The position numbers and the translations under genes are program-made. Of a stretch of 64,000 nucleotides of DNA, positions 1 through 10,028 are shown one piece after another; the stretch's first letter is position 1; every line of letters starts with the position of its first letter. The notes under the pieces are model-generated. The model searched no databases. It saw only the letters and a list, made by a program, of their open reading frames with translations, and had not been told where the DNA came from. The DNA is taken from NCBI RefSeq assembly GCF_037892425.1, contig NZ_JBBKTT010000002.1, positions 205,732-269,731 of the forward strand, written 5' to 3'. This DNA comes from Lacibacter sp. H375 (GTDB lineage Bacteria; Bacteroidota; Bacteroidia; Chitinophagales; Chitinophagaceae).

Positions 1-1
1 A

Positions 2-1465
2 ACAAATCTTGTAACAGGTTTGGCTGATGCTATGATCGATTCAACACCATTGGTATGTATCACCGGACAAGTGTTTGCACATTTGTTGGGTACTGATGCA
101 TTCCAGGAAACTGATGTGATCAACATTACGACACCTGTAACAAAATGGAATCACCAGGTAACAGATGCAACGGAGATTCCTGCTGCATTGGCAAAAGCAT
201 TTTACATCGCAGGTAGTGGTCGTCCCGGCCCAGTGTTGATAGATATTACCAAGAATGCACAAATGCAGTTGTTCGATTATGAAGGTTATAAAAAGTGTGA
301 GCATATCCGAAGCTATCGTCCAAAACCAATTGTTCGTAAAAAATATATTGAAGAAGCAGCAAAGCTGATCAATGAAGCAGAGCGTCCATTTGTGATTTTT
401 GGTCAAGGTGTAATTCTTGGTAAAGCAGAAAAAGAATTCAAAGCCTTTATTGAAAAAGCGGGTATCCCATCTGCATGGACTATCATGGGGATGAGTGCAA
501 TTCCAACAGATCATCCGTTAGGTGTTGGAATGTTGGGCATGCACGGTAACTATGGTCCGAATTTGTTGACGAATGAATGTGATGTGTTGATTGCTGTTGG
601 TATGCGTTTCGATGATCGTGTAACGGGTCGTTTAGATAAATATGCCAAGCAGGCAAAGGTGATTCATTTGGATATTGATCCTGCTGAAATTGATAAGAAT
701 GTAAAAACAACTGTTCCTGTTTGGGGCGATTGCAGAGAAACTTTACCAATGCTCACTGCTTTGGTTGAAAGCAAAGTATATCCGCAATGGTTACAGAAGT
801 TCCATGATTGCATGACGAAAGAAAAGTCCTTGTGCATTGAACCGGAAATGAATCCATCAACAGATATTCTTACGATGGGTGAAGTGATAAAAGCATTGAA
901 TGAATTAACAGGCGGTGATGCAATCATTGTAACGGATGTTGGTCAGCACCAGATGGTAGCTTGTCGTTATGCAGAAATGAATCAAACGAAAAGTAATATC
1001 ACAAGTGGTGGTTTGGGTACAATGGGTTATGCATTGCCTGCAGCAATTGGCGCAGCGTATGGTGATCCGTCAAGAACAACAGTTGCCATTATTGGTGATG
1101 GTGGTTTCCAGATGACCTTACAGGAATTAGGAACCATCATGCAATTTAAACCAAACGTAAAAATTTTAATTCTGAATAACCAGTTTTTAGGTATGGTGCG
1201 CCAATGGCAGCAACTGTTCCATGAAAAACGTTATTCGTTTGTTGATATCACCAGTCCTGATTTTGTAGCAGTGGCGAAAGGATATTATATCGATGGACAA
1301 CGCATCAGCGAACGTTCAGAATTAAAAACTGCATTGAAAACAATGATCGATCATAACGGCAGCTATTTGCTGGAAGTAATGGTTGGTAAAGAAAACAATG
1401 TATTCCCGATGGTGCCACAGGGAAGAGGCGTATCGGAAATCGTATTAAGCAAAGAAGAAATCTAA
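2..1465 (+). CDS. ilvB: Acetolactate synthase large subunit (5' partial)
   Basis: Catalytic subunit of acetohydroxyacid synthase, the first common step of valine, leucine and isoleucine synthesis (pyruvate to 2-acetolactate, or with 2-oxobutyrate to acetohydroxybutyrate). The reading frame is open from the first bases of the window. The in-frame residues before the first TTG (TNLVTG, then LADAMIDS) are conserved family sequence, so the true start and roughly the first hundred residues, including the ThDP-activating Glu, lie upstream of the window. The central FAD/regulatory domain is followed by the C-terminal ThDP-binding domain with the GDGG...NN signature encoded near nt 1096-1185. It sits 36 nt before ilvN, in one operon with ilvC and ilvA. 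Identification is firm. Confidence 0.97.
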   Translation, partial: TNLVTGLADAMIDSTPLVCITGQVFAHLLGTDAFQETDVINITTPVTKWNHQVTDATEIPAALAKAFYIAGSGRPGPVLIDITKNAQMQLFDYEGYKKCEHIRSYRPKPIVRKKYIEEAAKLINEAERPFVIFGQGVILGKAEKEFKAFIEKAGIPSAWTIMGMSAIPTDHPLGVGMLGMHGNYGPNLLTNECDVLIAVGMRFDDRVTGRLDKYAKQAKVIHLDIDPAEIDKNVKTTVPVWGDCRETLPMLTALVESKVYPQWLQKFHDCMTKEKSLCIEPEMNPSTDILTMGEVIKALNELTGGDAIIVTDVGQHQMVACRYAEMNQTKSNITSGGLGTMGYALPAAIGAAYGDPSRTTVAIIGDGGFQMTLQELGTIMQFKPNVKILILNNQFLGMVRQWQQLFHEKRYSFVDITSPDFVAVAKGYYIDGQRISERSELKTALKTMIDHNGSYLLEVMVGKENNVFPMVPQGRGVSEIVLSKEEI

Positions 1466-1501
1466 AGAACCCCGGCAGGCGGTTTAGTAAAAACAAAGCA
1501 T

Positions 1502-2092
1502 ATGCAAAAACAGGAATACACCATAACGGTATATACAGAGAACCAGATCGGTTTATTGAACCGTATCGCTATTCTCTTTTCCAAGCGAAAGATCAATATT
1601 GAAAGTTTAAATACATCGCCGAGCGAAGTGGACAGTGTGCATCGTTTCACGATTGTGATCAACGAAACAGAAGAAGTGGTGCGTAAACTCTGCCGCCAGA
1701 TCGAAAAACAGGTGGAAGTATTGAAAGCATATTACAATACAAATGAAGAGATCATTTGGCAGGAGCTGGCATTATACAAAGTGCCGACAGAAATTATTGC
1801 AGAAGAAGTAAAAGTAGAACGCCTTTTAAGTCAGTACGGTGCAAAGGCAGTAGTGATCCGTAAAGACTATACGGTGTTTGAAGTAAGTGGTCAGCGTGAT
1901 GAAACTGATGCATTCATTAAGGTACTCGAACCCTACGGATTGATTGAATTTGTACGCTCTGCAAGAGTGGCGATCATTAAAGCAAGTGATGGCTTCCACA
2001 AAAAACTGAAAGAGTTTGAATACCGTGAGCCAAGTGAAGAAGTGATCGAGAACGAATACCTGGATAAAGGTGAAGAAGTATTTACAATGTAA
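1502..2092 (+). CDS. ilvN: Acetolactate synthase small (regulatory) subunit
   Basis: Regulatory partner of IlvB that gives the holoenzyme full activity and valine feedback inhibition. The 196-residue protein starts with an ACT domain (about residues 5-80, with the ENQIGLLNRIAILFSKRKINIESL core) followed by the C-terminal domain of ALS small subunits. The length fits the longer bacterial small subunits. It follows ilvB by 36 nt and precedes the DinB-family gene by only 6 nt, so it is cotranscribed. The acidic C-terminal tail (EEVIENEYLDKGEEVF) is slightly longer than in enterobacterial IlvN. Confidence 0.96.
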   Translation: MQKQEYTITVYTENQIGLLNRIAILFSKRKINIESLNTSPSEVDSVHRFTIVINETEEVVRKLCRQIEKQVEVLKAYYNTNEEIIWQELALYKVPTEIIAEEVKVERLLSQYGAKAVVIRKDYTVFEVSGQRDETDAFIKVLEPYGLIEFVRSARVAIIKASDGFHKKLKEFEYREPSEEVIENEYLDKGEEVFTM

Positions 2093-2098
2093 AACAGG

Positions 2099-2563
2099 AT
2101 GAAAGAGCAATTTGATTTAATCAGACAAACAAGGGCACGTTTCATTGATCTTGTAAATGGGTTATCCATTGAAGAACTGAATGAAATTCCTGCAGGCATG
2201 AACAACAATATTGCCTGGAATTTTGGCCATATCATTACAGCTCAACAAGGGTTGTGCAATGGACTTTCAGGAGTTGAATTGGATGTGCCGGATGAACTTA
2301 CTGCAGGGTTTAAAAAAGGAACAAAGCCTGAAGGGTTTATCAGCCAGGAAGAAATTGAAGTGTTGAAAGAGTATGCAATGTCGTGCATTGATGAGCTTGA
2401 AAAAGGATTGAGTGAAAACGTTTTTGTTCAATACAAGACCTATACAACATCCTATGGCTATACATTAAATAACATTGAAGACGCCGTTCGGTTTGTGATG
2501 GTACATGATGCATTACACCTCGGTTACGCAATGGCAATCAGAAGAAATCTTTCAAAAAAATAA
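2099..2563 (+). CDS. DinB-family putative metal-dependent protein
   Basis: 154-residue protein with the four-helix DinB/YfiT fold signature: a histidine in helix two (WNFGHIITAQQG) and a C-terminal pair in VMVHDALHLGYA give the usual three-His metal site. Members of this superfamily include thiol S-transferases and hydrolases, but the substrate here cannot be told from sequence. It lies 6 nt after ilvN and 35 nt before ilvC on the same strand, so it is part of the ilv transcript. No ilv role is known to me. It may be a hitchhiker or may protect the pathway from a reactive intermediate; that is speculation. Confidence 0.85.
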   Translation: MKEQFDLIRQTRARFIDLVNGLSIEELNEIPAGMNNNIAWNFGHIITAQQGLCNGLSGVELDVPDELTAGFKKGTKPEGFISQEEIEVLKEYAMSCIDELEKGLSENVFVQYKTYTTSYGYTLNNIEDAVRFVMVHDALHLGYAMAIRRNLSKK

Positions 2564-2597
2564 ACATTTAAAATCAAACAAAAAATAAGAACAGAAA

Positions 2598-4082
2598 ATG
2601 GCAAATTACTTTAACACACTTCCGCTCAGGGAACAGTTGAACCAGCTTGGTGTATGTGAATTCATGGATCGTAGTGAGTTTGCGGATGGTGTGAATGCAT
2701 TATTGGGAAAAAAGATCGTCATCGTAGGTTGCGGTGCACAAGGTTTGAACCAAGGATTAAATATGCGTGATTCAGGATTGGATATTTCGTACACGTTACG
2801 TAAGGAAGCAATTGCCGAAAAACGTGCGTCATGGAAAAATGCAACAGAGAATGGTTTTACTGTTGGTACTTATGAAGAACTGATTCCTACTGCTGATCTT
2901 GTATTAAACTTAACTCCCGATAAACAGCATACGTCAGTAATTAAAGCTATCATGCCATTGATGAAACAAGGTTCTACTTTGTCTTACTCACATGGTTTTA
3001 ATATTGTTGAAGAAGGCACACAGATCCGTAAAGATATTACAGTGATCATGGTGGCACCTAAATGCCCGGGTACTGAAGTGCGTGAAGAATACAAGCGTGG
3101 CTTTGGTGTACCAACACTTATTGCTGTGCATCCGGAAAATGATCCTGAAGGAAAAGGTTTGATCCAGGCAAAAGCATATGCTGCTGCAACCGGTGGTCAT
3201 CGTGCAGGTGTGTTGCGTTCATCGTTTGTTGCCGAAGTAAAATCGGATCTTATGGGTGAGCAAACCATTTTGTGTGGTGTATTACAAACAGGTTCTATTC
3301 TTGCATTTGATAAAATGGTTGAGAAAGGAATTGAACCTTCTTATGCATCTAAGCTTATTCAATACGGTTGGGAAGTTGTAACCGAAGCGTTGAAGCATGG
3401 TGGTGTTACTGCAATGATGGATCGTTTATCAAACCCGGCTAAGATCAAAGCATTTGAACTGTCAACCGAAATTAAAAATATCTGGCGTCCATTGTTCCAG
3501 AAGCACCAGGACGATATCATGAGCGGCGAATTTTCTTCAACCATGATGAAAGACTGGGCGAACGATGATAAAAATCTTTTGACATGGCGCAAAGCAACCG
3601 GTGAAACTGCATTTGAAAAAACTGCACCAACATCAGCAAAAATTTCTGAACAGGAATATTTCGATAATGGATTGTTACTCGTTGCGTTCGTTCGTGCAGG
3701 TGTTGAGCTTGCATTTGAAACCATGGTGGCTTCAGGTATTAAAGCAGAATCTGCTTACTACGAATCATTACACGAAACTCCGTTAATCGCAAACACGATT
3801 GCACGTAAGAAGTTGTTTGAAATGAACCGTGTAATTTCTGATACAGCTGAGTATGGTTGCTACCTGTTCGATCATGCAGCTAAACCAATGCTGAAAGAAT
3901 TCATGAAAACGATTGATACAGATGTGATCGGTAAAAACTTCAACGAAGGCAAAGATGCCGGTGTTGATAACAAAGAACTGATTGCTGTAAATCATATTCT
4001 CCGTTCACACCCCGTCGAAAAAGTAGGTGCGGTATTGCGTAAAGCAATGACGGATATGAAAGTGATCAATACATCCGCATAA
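2598..4082 (+). CDS. ilvC: Ketol-acid reductoisomerase, long (class II) form
   Basis: Converts acetolactate or acetohydroxybutyrate to the dihydroxy acid with NADPH and Mg2+. At 494 residues it is the long, Escherichia coli-type enzyme with a duplicated C-terminal knotted domain, not the 330-residue class I form. The Rossmann motif G44-x-G46-x-x-G49 is visible ([10 protein letters not shown]), followed by the conserved [12 protein letters not shown] and SHGFNI segments. The protein begins [18 protein letters not shown], the usual start of class II enzymes. It is followed one base later by the ilvA start, so the two are probably translationally coupled. Confidence 0.97.
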   Translation: MANYFNTLPLREQLNQLGVCEFMDRSEFADGVNALLGKKIVIVGCGAQGLNQGLNMRDSGLDISYTLRKEAIAEKRASWKNATENGFTVGTYEELIPTADLVLNLTPDKQHTSVIKAIMPLMKQGSTLSYSHGFNIVEEGTQIRKDITVIMVAPKCPGTEVREEYKRGFGVPTLIAVHPENDPEGKGLIQAKAYAAATGGHRAGVLRSSFVAEVKSDLMGEQTILCGVLQTGSILAFDKMVEKGIEPSYASKLIQYGWEVVTEALKHGGVTAMMDRLSNPAKIKAFELSTEIKNIWRPLFQKHQDDIMSGEFSSTMMKDWANDDKNLLTWRKATGETAFEKTAPTSAKISEQEYFDNGLLLVAFVRAGVELAFETMVASGIKAESAYYESLHETPLIANTIARKKLFEMNRVISDTAEYGCYLFDHAAKPMLKEFMKTIDTDVIGKNFNEGKDAGVDNKELIAVNHILRSHPVEKVGAVLRKAMTDMKVINTSA

Positions 4083-4083
4083 C

Positions 4084-5337
4084 ATGTATATAACTTCGAA
4101 CGATACAAAGCTTGACTTCACCGGCGCAGCACTGCGTATTAAAAAAGTAGTGCACAAAACGCCATTGCAGTTAAGCCGCAGTCTATCGAAGAAGTATGAA
4201 TGCAAGGTTTATCTCAAGCGGGAAGACCTGCAGGTGGTACGCAGCTATAAAATTCGTGGTGCGTATAATATGATGAGCAGTTTGCCTGCTGACACATTAG
4301 CAAAAGGCGTAGTTTGTGCCAGTGCCGGTAATCATGCGCAAGGGTTTGCATACAGTTGTAAAAAGCTCAATGCAAAAGGTGTGGTGTTTATGCCGGTGAT
4401 AACGCCTAATCAAAAGATCACACAAACAAAAATGTTTGGCGAGGATTTTATTGAAGTGCTTTTGGTGGGCGACACGTTTGATGATTGTGCAGCAGCAGCC
4501 AAAATTTATACAGAAGAAAATGGCTTAACATTTATCCCGCCCTTTGATGATCTGCGCATCATTGAAGGGCAGGGTACTGTTGGCGTTGAAGTGTTGGAAG
4601 AACAAAGTGATATTGATTATGTGTTCATTCCTGTTGGCGGTGGTGGGTTAAGTGCAGGCATTGGCTCTTACTTCAAAACTTATTCACCCAAAACAAAAAT
4701 TATTGGTCTCGAACCCGAAGGTGCTCCTTCAATGAAAGAAGCGTTGGCAGCTGGTCATCCGGTAACAGTAGAAAATATTGATCGTTTTGTTGATGGTGCT
4801 GCGGTAAAACGTGTAGGCGATGTAACCTTCAGCATCTGTAAGGATGTGTTGGACGATATGCACCTTGTTAACGAAGGAAAAATATGTTCAACAATTCTGA
4901 AGCTGTACAACGAAGATGCCATTGTAGTTGAACCAGCCGGGGCATTAAGTATAGCTTCTTTGGATGATTATGCCGATGAGATCAAAGGAAAAGTTGTTGT
5001 GTGTATTGTAAGTGGCAGTAATAATGATATCGATCGCATGCAGGAGATCAAAGAACGAAGCCTCCAGCATGAAGGGCTGAAACACTATTTCCTTATCCGT
5101 TTTGCACAACGTCCCGGTGCATTAAAAGAATTTGTAAATTATGTACTCGGTGAAAATGATGACATTACACGTTTTGAGTACATGCAGAAGCATAATAAGG
5201 AAACAGGTCCGGCATTGGTGGGAGTTGAGCTGCGGAGCAGGACGGACTATGATGCGCTTTTAACCAATATGAAAAAGTACCAGATTAACTTTACGGAACT
5301 GAATAAGAACGACAACCTATTTGGTTACCTGGTGTGA
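4084..5337 (+). CDS. ilvA: Threonine dehydratase (threonine ammonia-lyase)
   Basis: PLP enzyme deaminating threonine to 2-oxobutyrate, the entry step of isoleucine synthesis. The PLP lysine is K56 in RSYKIRG, and the glycine-rich phosphate loop PVGGGGLSAG is near residue 183. The C-terminal 80-90 residues (HYFLIRFAQRPGALKEFV...) form one ACT-like regulatory domain, so this is the single-ACT biosynthetic type of 417 residues, shorter than the 514-residue E. coli enzyme. The start is 1 nt after the ilvC stop. It is the last gene of the ilv operon; a strong inverted repeat begins at its stop codon. Confidence 0.95.
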   Translation: MYITSNDTKLDFTGAALRIKKVVHKTPLQLSRSLSKKYECKVYLKREDLQVVRSYKIRGAYNMMSSLPADTLAKGVVCASAGNHAQGFAYSCKKLNAKGVVFMPVITPNQKITQTKMFGEDFIEVLLVGDTFDDCAAAAKIYTEENGLTFIPPFDDLRIIEGQGTVGVEVLEEQSDIDYVFIPVGGGGLSAGIGSYFKTYSPKTKIIGLEPEGAPSMKEALAAGHPVTVENIDRFVDGAAVKRVGDVTFSICKDVLDDMHLVNEGKICSTILKLYNEDAIVVEPAGALSIASLDDYADEIKGKVVVCIVSGSNNDIDRMQEIKERSLQHEGLKHYFLIRFAQRPGALKEFVNYVLGENDDITRFEYMQKHNKETGPALVGVELRSRTDYDALLTNMKKYQINFTELNKNDNLFGYLV

Positions 5338-5359
5338 TATTTCTGTTAGAAATATCACA
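5333..5359. repeat. 11-bp perfect inverted repeat at the end of the ilv operon
   Basis: Arms TGTGATATTTC and GAAATATCACA (5333-5343 and 5349-5359) around the 5-nt loop TGTTA. The left arm overlaps the ilvA stop codon. No T-tract follows, so it is not a classical intrinsic terminator. It may stabilise the 3' end or be a protein site between the ilv operon and gltB. Confidence 0.7.
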
Positions 5360-5471
5360 TATCCTACAACAGGTGTTAGTTGTTTTATTTGGTAATTTTA
5401 AGCGATTGCTTGCTATTACAGGTTTAAAAACCTGACTTGAATAATATTTTTCATCAAAACTTGCATGTAGA

Positions 5472-8400
5472 ATGGCAGGCAACCAAGGTTTATATAACCC
5501 GGCATTTGAACACGATGCTTGTGGTATCGGCTTCGTAGCGAGTATTAAAGGCTACAAATCACATCAGCATATCAGTGATGCGTTAACTGTGTTGGAAAAC
5601 ATGGAGCATCGTGGTGCGTGTGGCTGTGAAAATAATACCGGCGATGGCGCAGGTATTATGATTCAGACTCCACATGAGTTCTTCTTTGAAGAATGTTTAA
5701 AGCTGGGTGTTCATCTCCCATCATTTGGAAAGTATGGCGTGGGCGTTTTGTTTTTCCCCAAGGAAATAAAACTCCGTGAAGAGTGTCGTGATATTTTCAA
5801 TCGCACAGCTGAGAAGCTGGGATTGGAAATTTTGACCTACAGGAAAGTGCCGGTAAATCCTGATGGTATCGGTCCAACAGCGTTGAGTGTTGAGCCTGAA
5901 ATGGAACATGTCTTTGTTGCATGTCCTGATCATATCACCAATCCTGATGAGTTTGAACGCAAGTTGTTTGTGTTACGTAATCATGCAACACATTTAATTA
6001 ACAGCACTGTTAAGAAAGATGCCATTGGTTTTTACATTGCCTCACTTTCTTATAAAACAGTTGTGTATAAAGGACAACTGACCAGCGGACAGGTGCGTGG
6101 TTATTTTCCTGATCTTAATAATAAAAGAGTGGTGAGTGCTTTTGGCTTGGTGCACAGCCGCTTTGCTACCAATACATTTCCTTCCTGGAAATTGGCACAG
6201 CCATTCCGCTTCATTGCACACAATGGTGAGATCAATACGTTGCAAGGAAACCTCAACTGGTTAAAATCAAGTGAGCATGGTTTCACTTCTCCCAACTTCA
6301 CGAAAGATGAAATGGAGATGTTGTTGCCGATTGTAACAGGTGGTCAGTCAGATTCTGCATGTCTGGATAATATGATCGAATTACTGGCAATGACAGGCCG
6401 TTCATTACCGCATGTAATGATGATGTTGATCCCTGAAGCTTGGGATGATAATGATCAGATGGATCCGTTGAAGAAAGCATTCTATGAATACCATGCATCG
6501 ATCATGGAACCATGGGATGGTCCTGCATCCATTTCATTTACTGATGGAAAAATTATTGGTGCTACGTTAGATCGTAATGGTCTTCGTCCTTCACGTTACT
6601 GCATTACTTCCGATGATCGTGTGATCATGGCAAGTGAAACAGGAACTGTGTGGGTTGATCCAAAAACAATTGTGAAGAAAGGTCGTTTGCATCCGGGTAA
6701 AATGTTTGTGGTGGATATGGAGCAGGGACGCATCATCAGTGATGAAGAACTGAAACAAACCATCTGTTCACAAAAACCATATGCAGATTGGCTGAATCAA
6801 AATAAAATTCGTCTTGAAGAATTGCCTGAACCACGTGTTGCGTTTACGCATCTCAGTGATGAAAGCATTCATAAATATCAAAAGGCATTCGGTTATTCAA
6901 CTGAAGATATTGATACCATCATTAAGCCAATGGCCATTGATGGGAAAGAACCAATTGGTTCGATGGGAACTGACACGCCATTGGCAGTACTCAGTGATCA
7001 ACCTCAGCATTTAACTTCTTACTTCAAACAATTATTTGCACAGGTAACAAACCCACCGATCGATCCTATTCGTGAACGCATGGTGATGAGTCTTGCTGCT
7101 TTCGTTGGTAACAACGGTAATTTGCTGGAAGAAGATCCGATGCATTGCCATACAGTTGCGTTAAAGCAACCGGTTCTTACCAGTAGTGATCTGGAAAAGA
7201 TCAGAAGTATTGATACAGGTAAGTTCCAGGCAAAAACGATTCAGATCTATTTCCGTGCAGATGGCAAACCAGGTTCTTTGAAAGCTGGTCTTGATCGTAT
7301 CTGCCGTTATGCAGAAGATTCGGTGAATGATGGCTTTGAAGTATTGATTCTTTGCGATCGTGCTGTTGATAGTGACCATGCTGCTATTCCTTCTTTGTTA
7401 GCAACTGCTGCCGTACACCATCATCTTATTCGTAAAGGATTACGTGGACAGGTTGGTATTGTTGTAGAAGCCGGTGATGTGTGGGAAGTTCACCACTTTG
7501 CATGTTTGCTTGCGTTTGGTGCAACAGCTATTAACCCATACTTAGCGTTGGCTTCAATACGTAATATGAAAGTGAACGGATCACTTGAAACAAATCTTGA
7601 GTGGGAAGCGTTGCGTAAGAATTACGTGAAAGCAGTTTGTGATGGTTTGTTGAAGGTATTCTCTAAGATGGGAATCTCTACTTTGCAATCATATCAAGGT
7701 GCACAGATATTGGAAATACTTGGTTTGAACCAGGAAGTGGTTGATAAATATTTCACAGGTGCAACAAGCCGTATACAAGGTATAGGGCTTGAAGAAATTG
7801 CAAAAGAAGCATTGGTGAAACATTACTTTGCTTTCAGCAAAAAAGATGTGCCTGTTGATCGATTGCCTGTTGGTGGTGTGTATCAATGGAAACGCAAAGG
7901 CGAATTCCATCTGTTCAACCCAACTACTATTCACTTGTTGCAATATGCAACCAAGATGAATGATTATGCAACGTTCAAAAAATATACGAAGCATGTAAAT
8001 GATCAGAGCGAAAAAGCGGCAACACTCAGAAGTATGTTTGAGTTTAAACGCAATCGCCCTGCAATCAGTATTGATGAAGTTGAATCTGCTGAAGCTATTT
8101 ACAAACGTTTTGCTACAGGTGCTATGAGCTTTGGTTCTATCTCCTGGGAAGCACATACAACATTGGCTATTGCTATGAACCGCTTAGGCGGTAAGAGCAA
8201 TACCGGTGAAGGTGGTGAAGATGAACGTCGTTATGATCGTTTACCAAACGGTGACAGCATGCGTTCTGCAATTAAGCAGGTTGCATCTGCACGTTTTGGT
8301 GTAACAAGTTTGTATCTCACTGAAGCTGATGAATTACAGATTAAAATGGCGCAGGGTGCTAAGCCTGGTGAAGGTGGACAATTGCCCGGTCATAAAGTTG

Positions 8401-9989
8401 ATGAATGGATCGGTAAAACACGTCACTCAACACCTGGTGTTGGGTTGATCTCTCCGCCTCCGCATCACGATATTTATTCAATTGAAGATCTTGCTCAATT
8501 AATATTTGATCTCAAGAATGCAAACCGTGCTGCACGTATCAATGTGAAGCTGGTAAGTAAAGCAGGTGTGGGTACCATTGCTGCCGGTGTTACAAAAGCG
8601 AAGGCTGATGTGGTATTGATTAGCGGACATGATGGTGGTACAGGTGCATCTCCAATTTCATCGATCAAACATGCCGGTCTTCCTTGGGAACTTGGTTTGG
8701 CTGAGGCACATCAAACACTGGTGAAAAATAAATTACGTAGTCGTGTAGTTGTGCAGGCCGATGGACAGATGAAAACCGGTCGTGATATTGCCATTGCTGC
8801 ATTACTTGGTGCAGAAGAGTGGGGTGTTGCAACTGCAGCTCTTGTTGTTGAAGGTTGTATCATGATGCGTAAGTGTCATCTCAATACTTGCCCTGTTGGT
8901 GTTGCTACCCAAGATCCCGAATTACGTAAACGTTTTACAGGTAATGCAGATCATGTGGTTAACTTCTTCCGCTTTATGGTGCAGGAGTTAAGAGAGATCA
9001 TGGCAGAACTTGGTTTCAAAACAGTAAATGAAATGATTGGCCAGGTTGATTGTTTACAGATGAGAGAGAATATCAATCACTGGAAATTCAGCAAACTTGA
9101 TCTTTCGCCGATTTTATACAAAGAACCTGCTTCAGAATTTACAGGATTGTATCGCACTGAAGAACAGGATCATGGTTTAACAGAAGTACTCGATTGGAAA
9201 TTATTAGCAGCTGCAAAACCGGCATTAGAGAAGAAAGAAAAAATAACTGCTTCATTCGAAATAAAGAATACTGATCGTACTGCAGGTACTATCTTATCAA
9301 ACGAGATCACGAAGAAATTCCGTGCAGAAGGATTACCTGCTGATACCATTCATTTCAAATTCACAGGTACAGCCGGACAAAGCTTTGGTGCATTTAATAC
9401 CAAAGGTGTTACCCTGGAACTGGAAGGTGATGCAAATGATTATTTCGGTAAAGGATTAAGTGGTGCAAGGCTGGTTGTTTATCCTCCAAAAGCTTCAACA
9501 TTTACACCTGAAGAAAACATCATCATTGGAAACGTTGCGTTCTATGGTGCAACAGATGGTGAAGCGTTCATTCGTGGTAAAGCAGGTGAGCGTTTTGCTG
9601 TTCGAAACTCAGGAGCAAGTGTGGTTGTTGAAAGTGTTGGTGATCATGGTTGCGAATACATGACAGGCGGTAGAGTGGTGATTCTTGGAGATACCGGACG
9701 CAACTTCGCTGCAGGTATGAGTGGTGGTATTGCTTATGTATATGATGTGAAAGTAAAATTTGCAATTAACTGCAATAAGGAAATGGTTGATCTTGATCCG
9801 GTGAGTGATGAAGATGCGGTTGAGTTAAAGCAAATGATCAGCAAGCATTACGAATACACGGGAAGTACAGTTGCAAAATTTGTGTTAGATGATTTTGAAA
9901 ATCAGCTTCAGCATTTTGTGAAAGTGTTCCCAAGCGATTACAAGAAAGTTGTTCTGAAGAGCAAACAAACAATCACTGTCGGTAAATAA
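5472..9989 (+). CDS. gltB: Glutamate synthase (GOGAT) large subunit
   Basis: Large subunit of glutamate synthase: transfers the amide of glutamine to 2-oxoglutarate. The 1505-residue protein has a short propeptide (MAGNQGLYNPAFEHDA) before the N-terminal nucleophile C17 (CGIGF) of the class II glutaminase domain. Then come the central domain, the FMN-binding synthase domain (about 830-1200) and the GXGXG helix domain (about 1255-1450). The 3Fe-4S cysteines are C1129, C1135 and C1140 (CIMMRKCHLNTC). Length and order are canonical. It lies 39 nt before gltD, which supplies the NADPH/FAD subunit. Confidence 0.98.
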   Translation: MAGNQGLYNPAFEHDACGIGFVASIKGYKSHQHISDALTVLENMEHRGACGCENNTGDGAGIMIQTPHEFFFEECLKLGVHLPSFGKYGVGVLFFPKEIKLREECRDIFNRTAEKLGLEILTYRKVPVNPDGIGPTALSVEPEMEHVFVACPDHITNPDEFERKLFVLRNHATHLINSTVKKDAIGFYIASLSYKTVVYKGQLTSGQVRGYFPDLNNKRVVSAFGLVHSRFATNTFPSWKLAQPFRFIAHNGEINTLQGNLNWLKSSEHGFTSPNFTKDEMEMLLPIVTGGQSDSACLDNMIELLAMTGRSLPHVMMMLIPEAWDDNDQMDPLKKAFYEYHASIMEPWDGPASISFTDGKIIGATLDRNGLRPSRYCITSDDRVIMASETGTVWVDPKTIVKKGRLHPGKMFVVDMEQGRIISDEELKQTICSQKPYADWLNQNKIRLEELPEPRVAFTHLSDESIHKYQKAFGYSTEDIDTIIKPMAIDGKEPIGSMGTDTPLAVLSDQPQHLTSYFKQLFAQVTNPPIDPIRERMVMSLAAFVGNNGNLLEEDPMHCHTVALKQPVLTSSDLEKIRSIDTGKFQAKTIQIYFRADGKPGSLKAGLDRICRYAEDSVNDGFEVLILCDRAVDSDHAAIPSLLATAAVHHHLIRKGLRGQVGIVVEAGDVWEVHHFACLLAFGATAINPYLALASIRNMKVNGSLETNLEWEALRKNYVKAVCDGLLKVFSKMGISTLQSYQGAQILEILGLNQEVVDKYFTGATSRIQGIGLEEIAKEALVKHYFAFSKKDVPVDRLPVGGVYQWKRKGEFHLFNPTTIHLLQYATKMNDYATFKKYTKHVNDQSEKAATLRSMFEFKRNRPAISIDEVESAEAIYKRFATGAMSFGSISWEAHTTLAIAMNRLGGKSNTGEGGEDERRYDRLPNGDSMRSAIKQVASARFGVTSLYLTEADELQIKMAQGAKPGEGGQLPGHKVDEWIGKTRHSTPGVGLISPPPHHDIYSIEDLAQLIFDLKNANRAARINVKLVSKAGVGTIAAGVTKAKADVVLISGHDGGTGASPISSIKHAGLPWELGLAEAHQTLVKNKLRSRVVVQADGQMKTGRDIAIAALLGAEEWGVATAALVVEGCIMMRKCHLNTCPVGVATQDPELRKRFTGNADHVVNFFRFMVQELREIMAELGFKTVNEMIGQVDCLQMRENINHWKFSKLDLSPILYKEPASEFTGLYRTEEQDHGLTEVLDWKLLAAAKPALEKKEKITASFEIKNTDRTAGTILSNEITKKFRAEGLPADTIHFKFTGTAGQSFGAFNTKGVTLELEGDANDYFGKGLSGARLVVYPPKASTFTPEENIIIGNVAFYGATDGEAFIRGKAGERFAVRNSGASVVVESVGDHGCEYMTGGRVVILGDTGRNFAAGMSGGIAYVYDVKVKFAINCNKEMVDLDPVSDEDAVELKQMISKHYEYTGSTVAKFVLDDFENQLQHFVKVFPSDYKKVVLKSKQTITVGK

Positions 9990-10028
9990 TTATCACTAAC
10001 TAAGAAACGGAAAAAATAAATCGTTCTC

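Noticed and set aside
41..514. 157-codon minus-strand open frame opposite ilvB
   Set aside because: Lies fully antisense to a firm gene; its Cys/Phe/His-rich translation has no family likeness.
5356..5400. CACATATCC after the ilv palindrome as a regulon half-site before gltB
   Set aside because: The right half-site is missing and the -7 spacing fails.
7689..8156. 155-codon minus-strand frame opposite gltB
   Set aside because: Shadow of gltB codon bias, without signal, motif or promoter.
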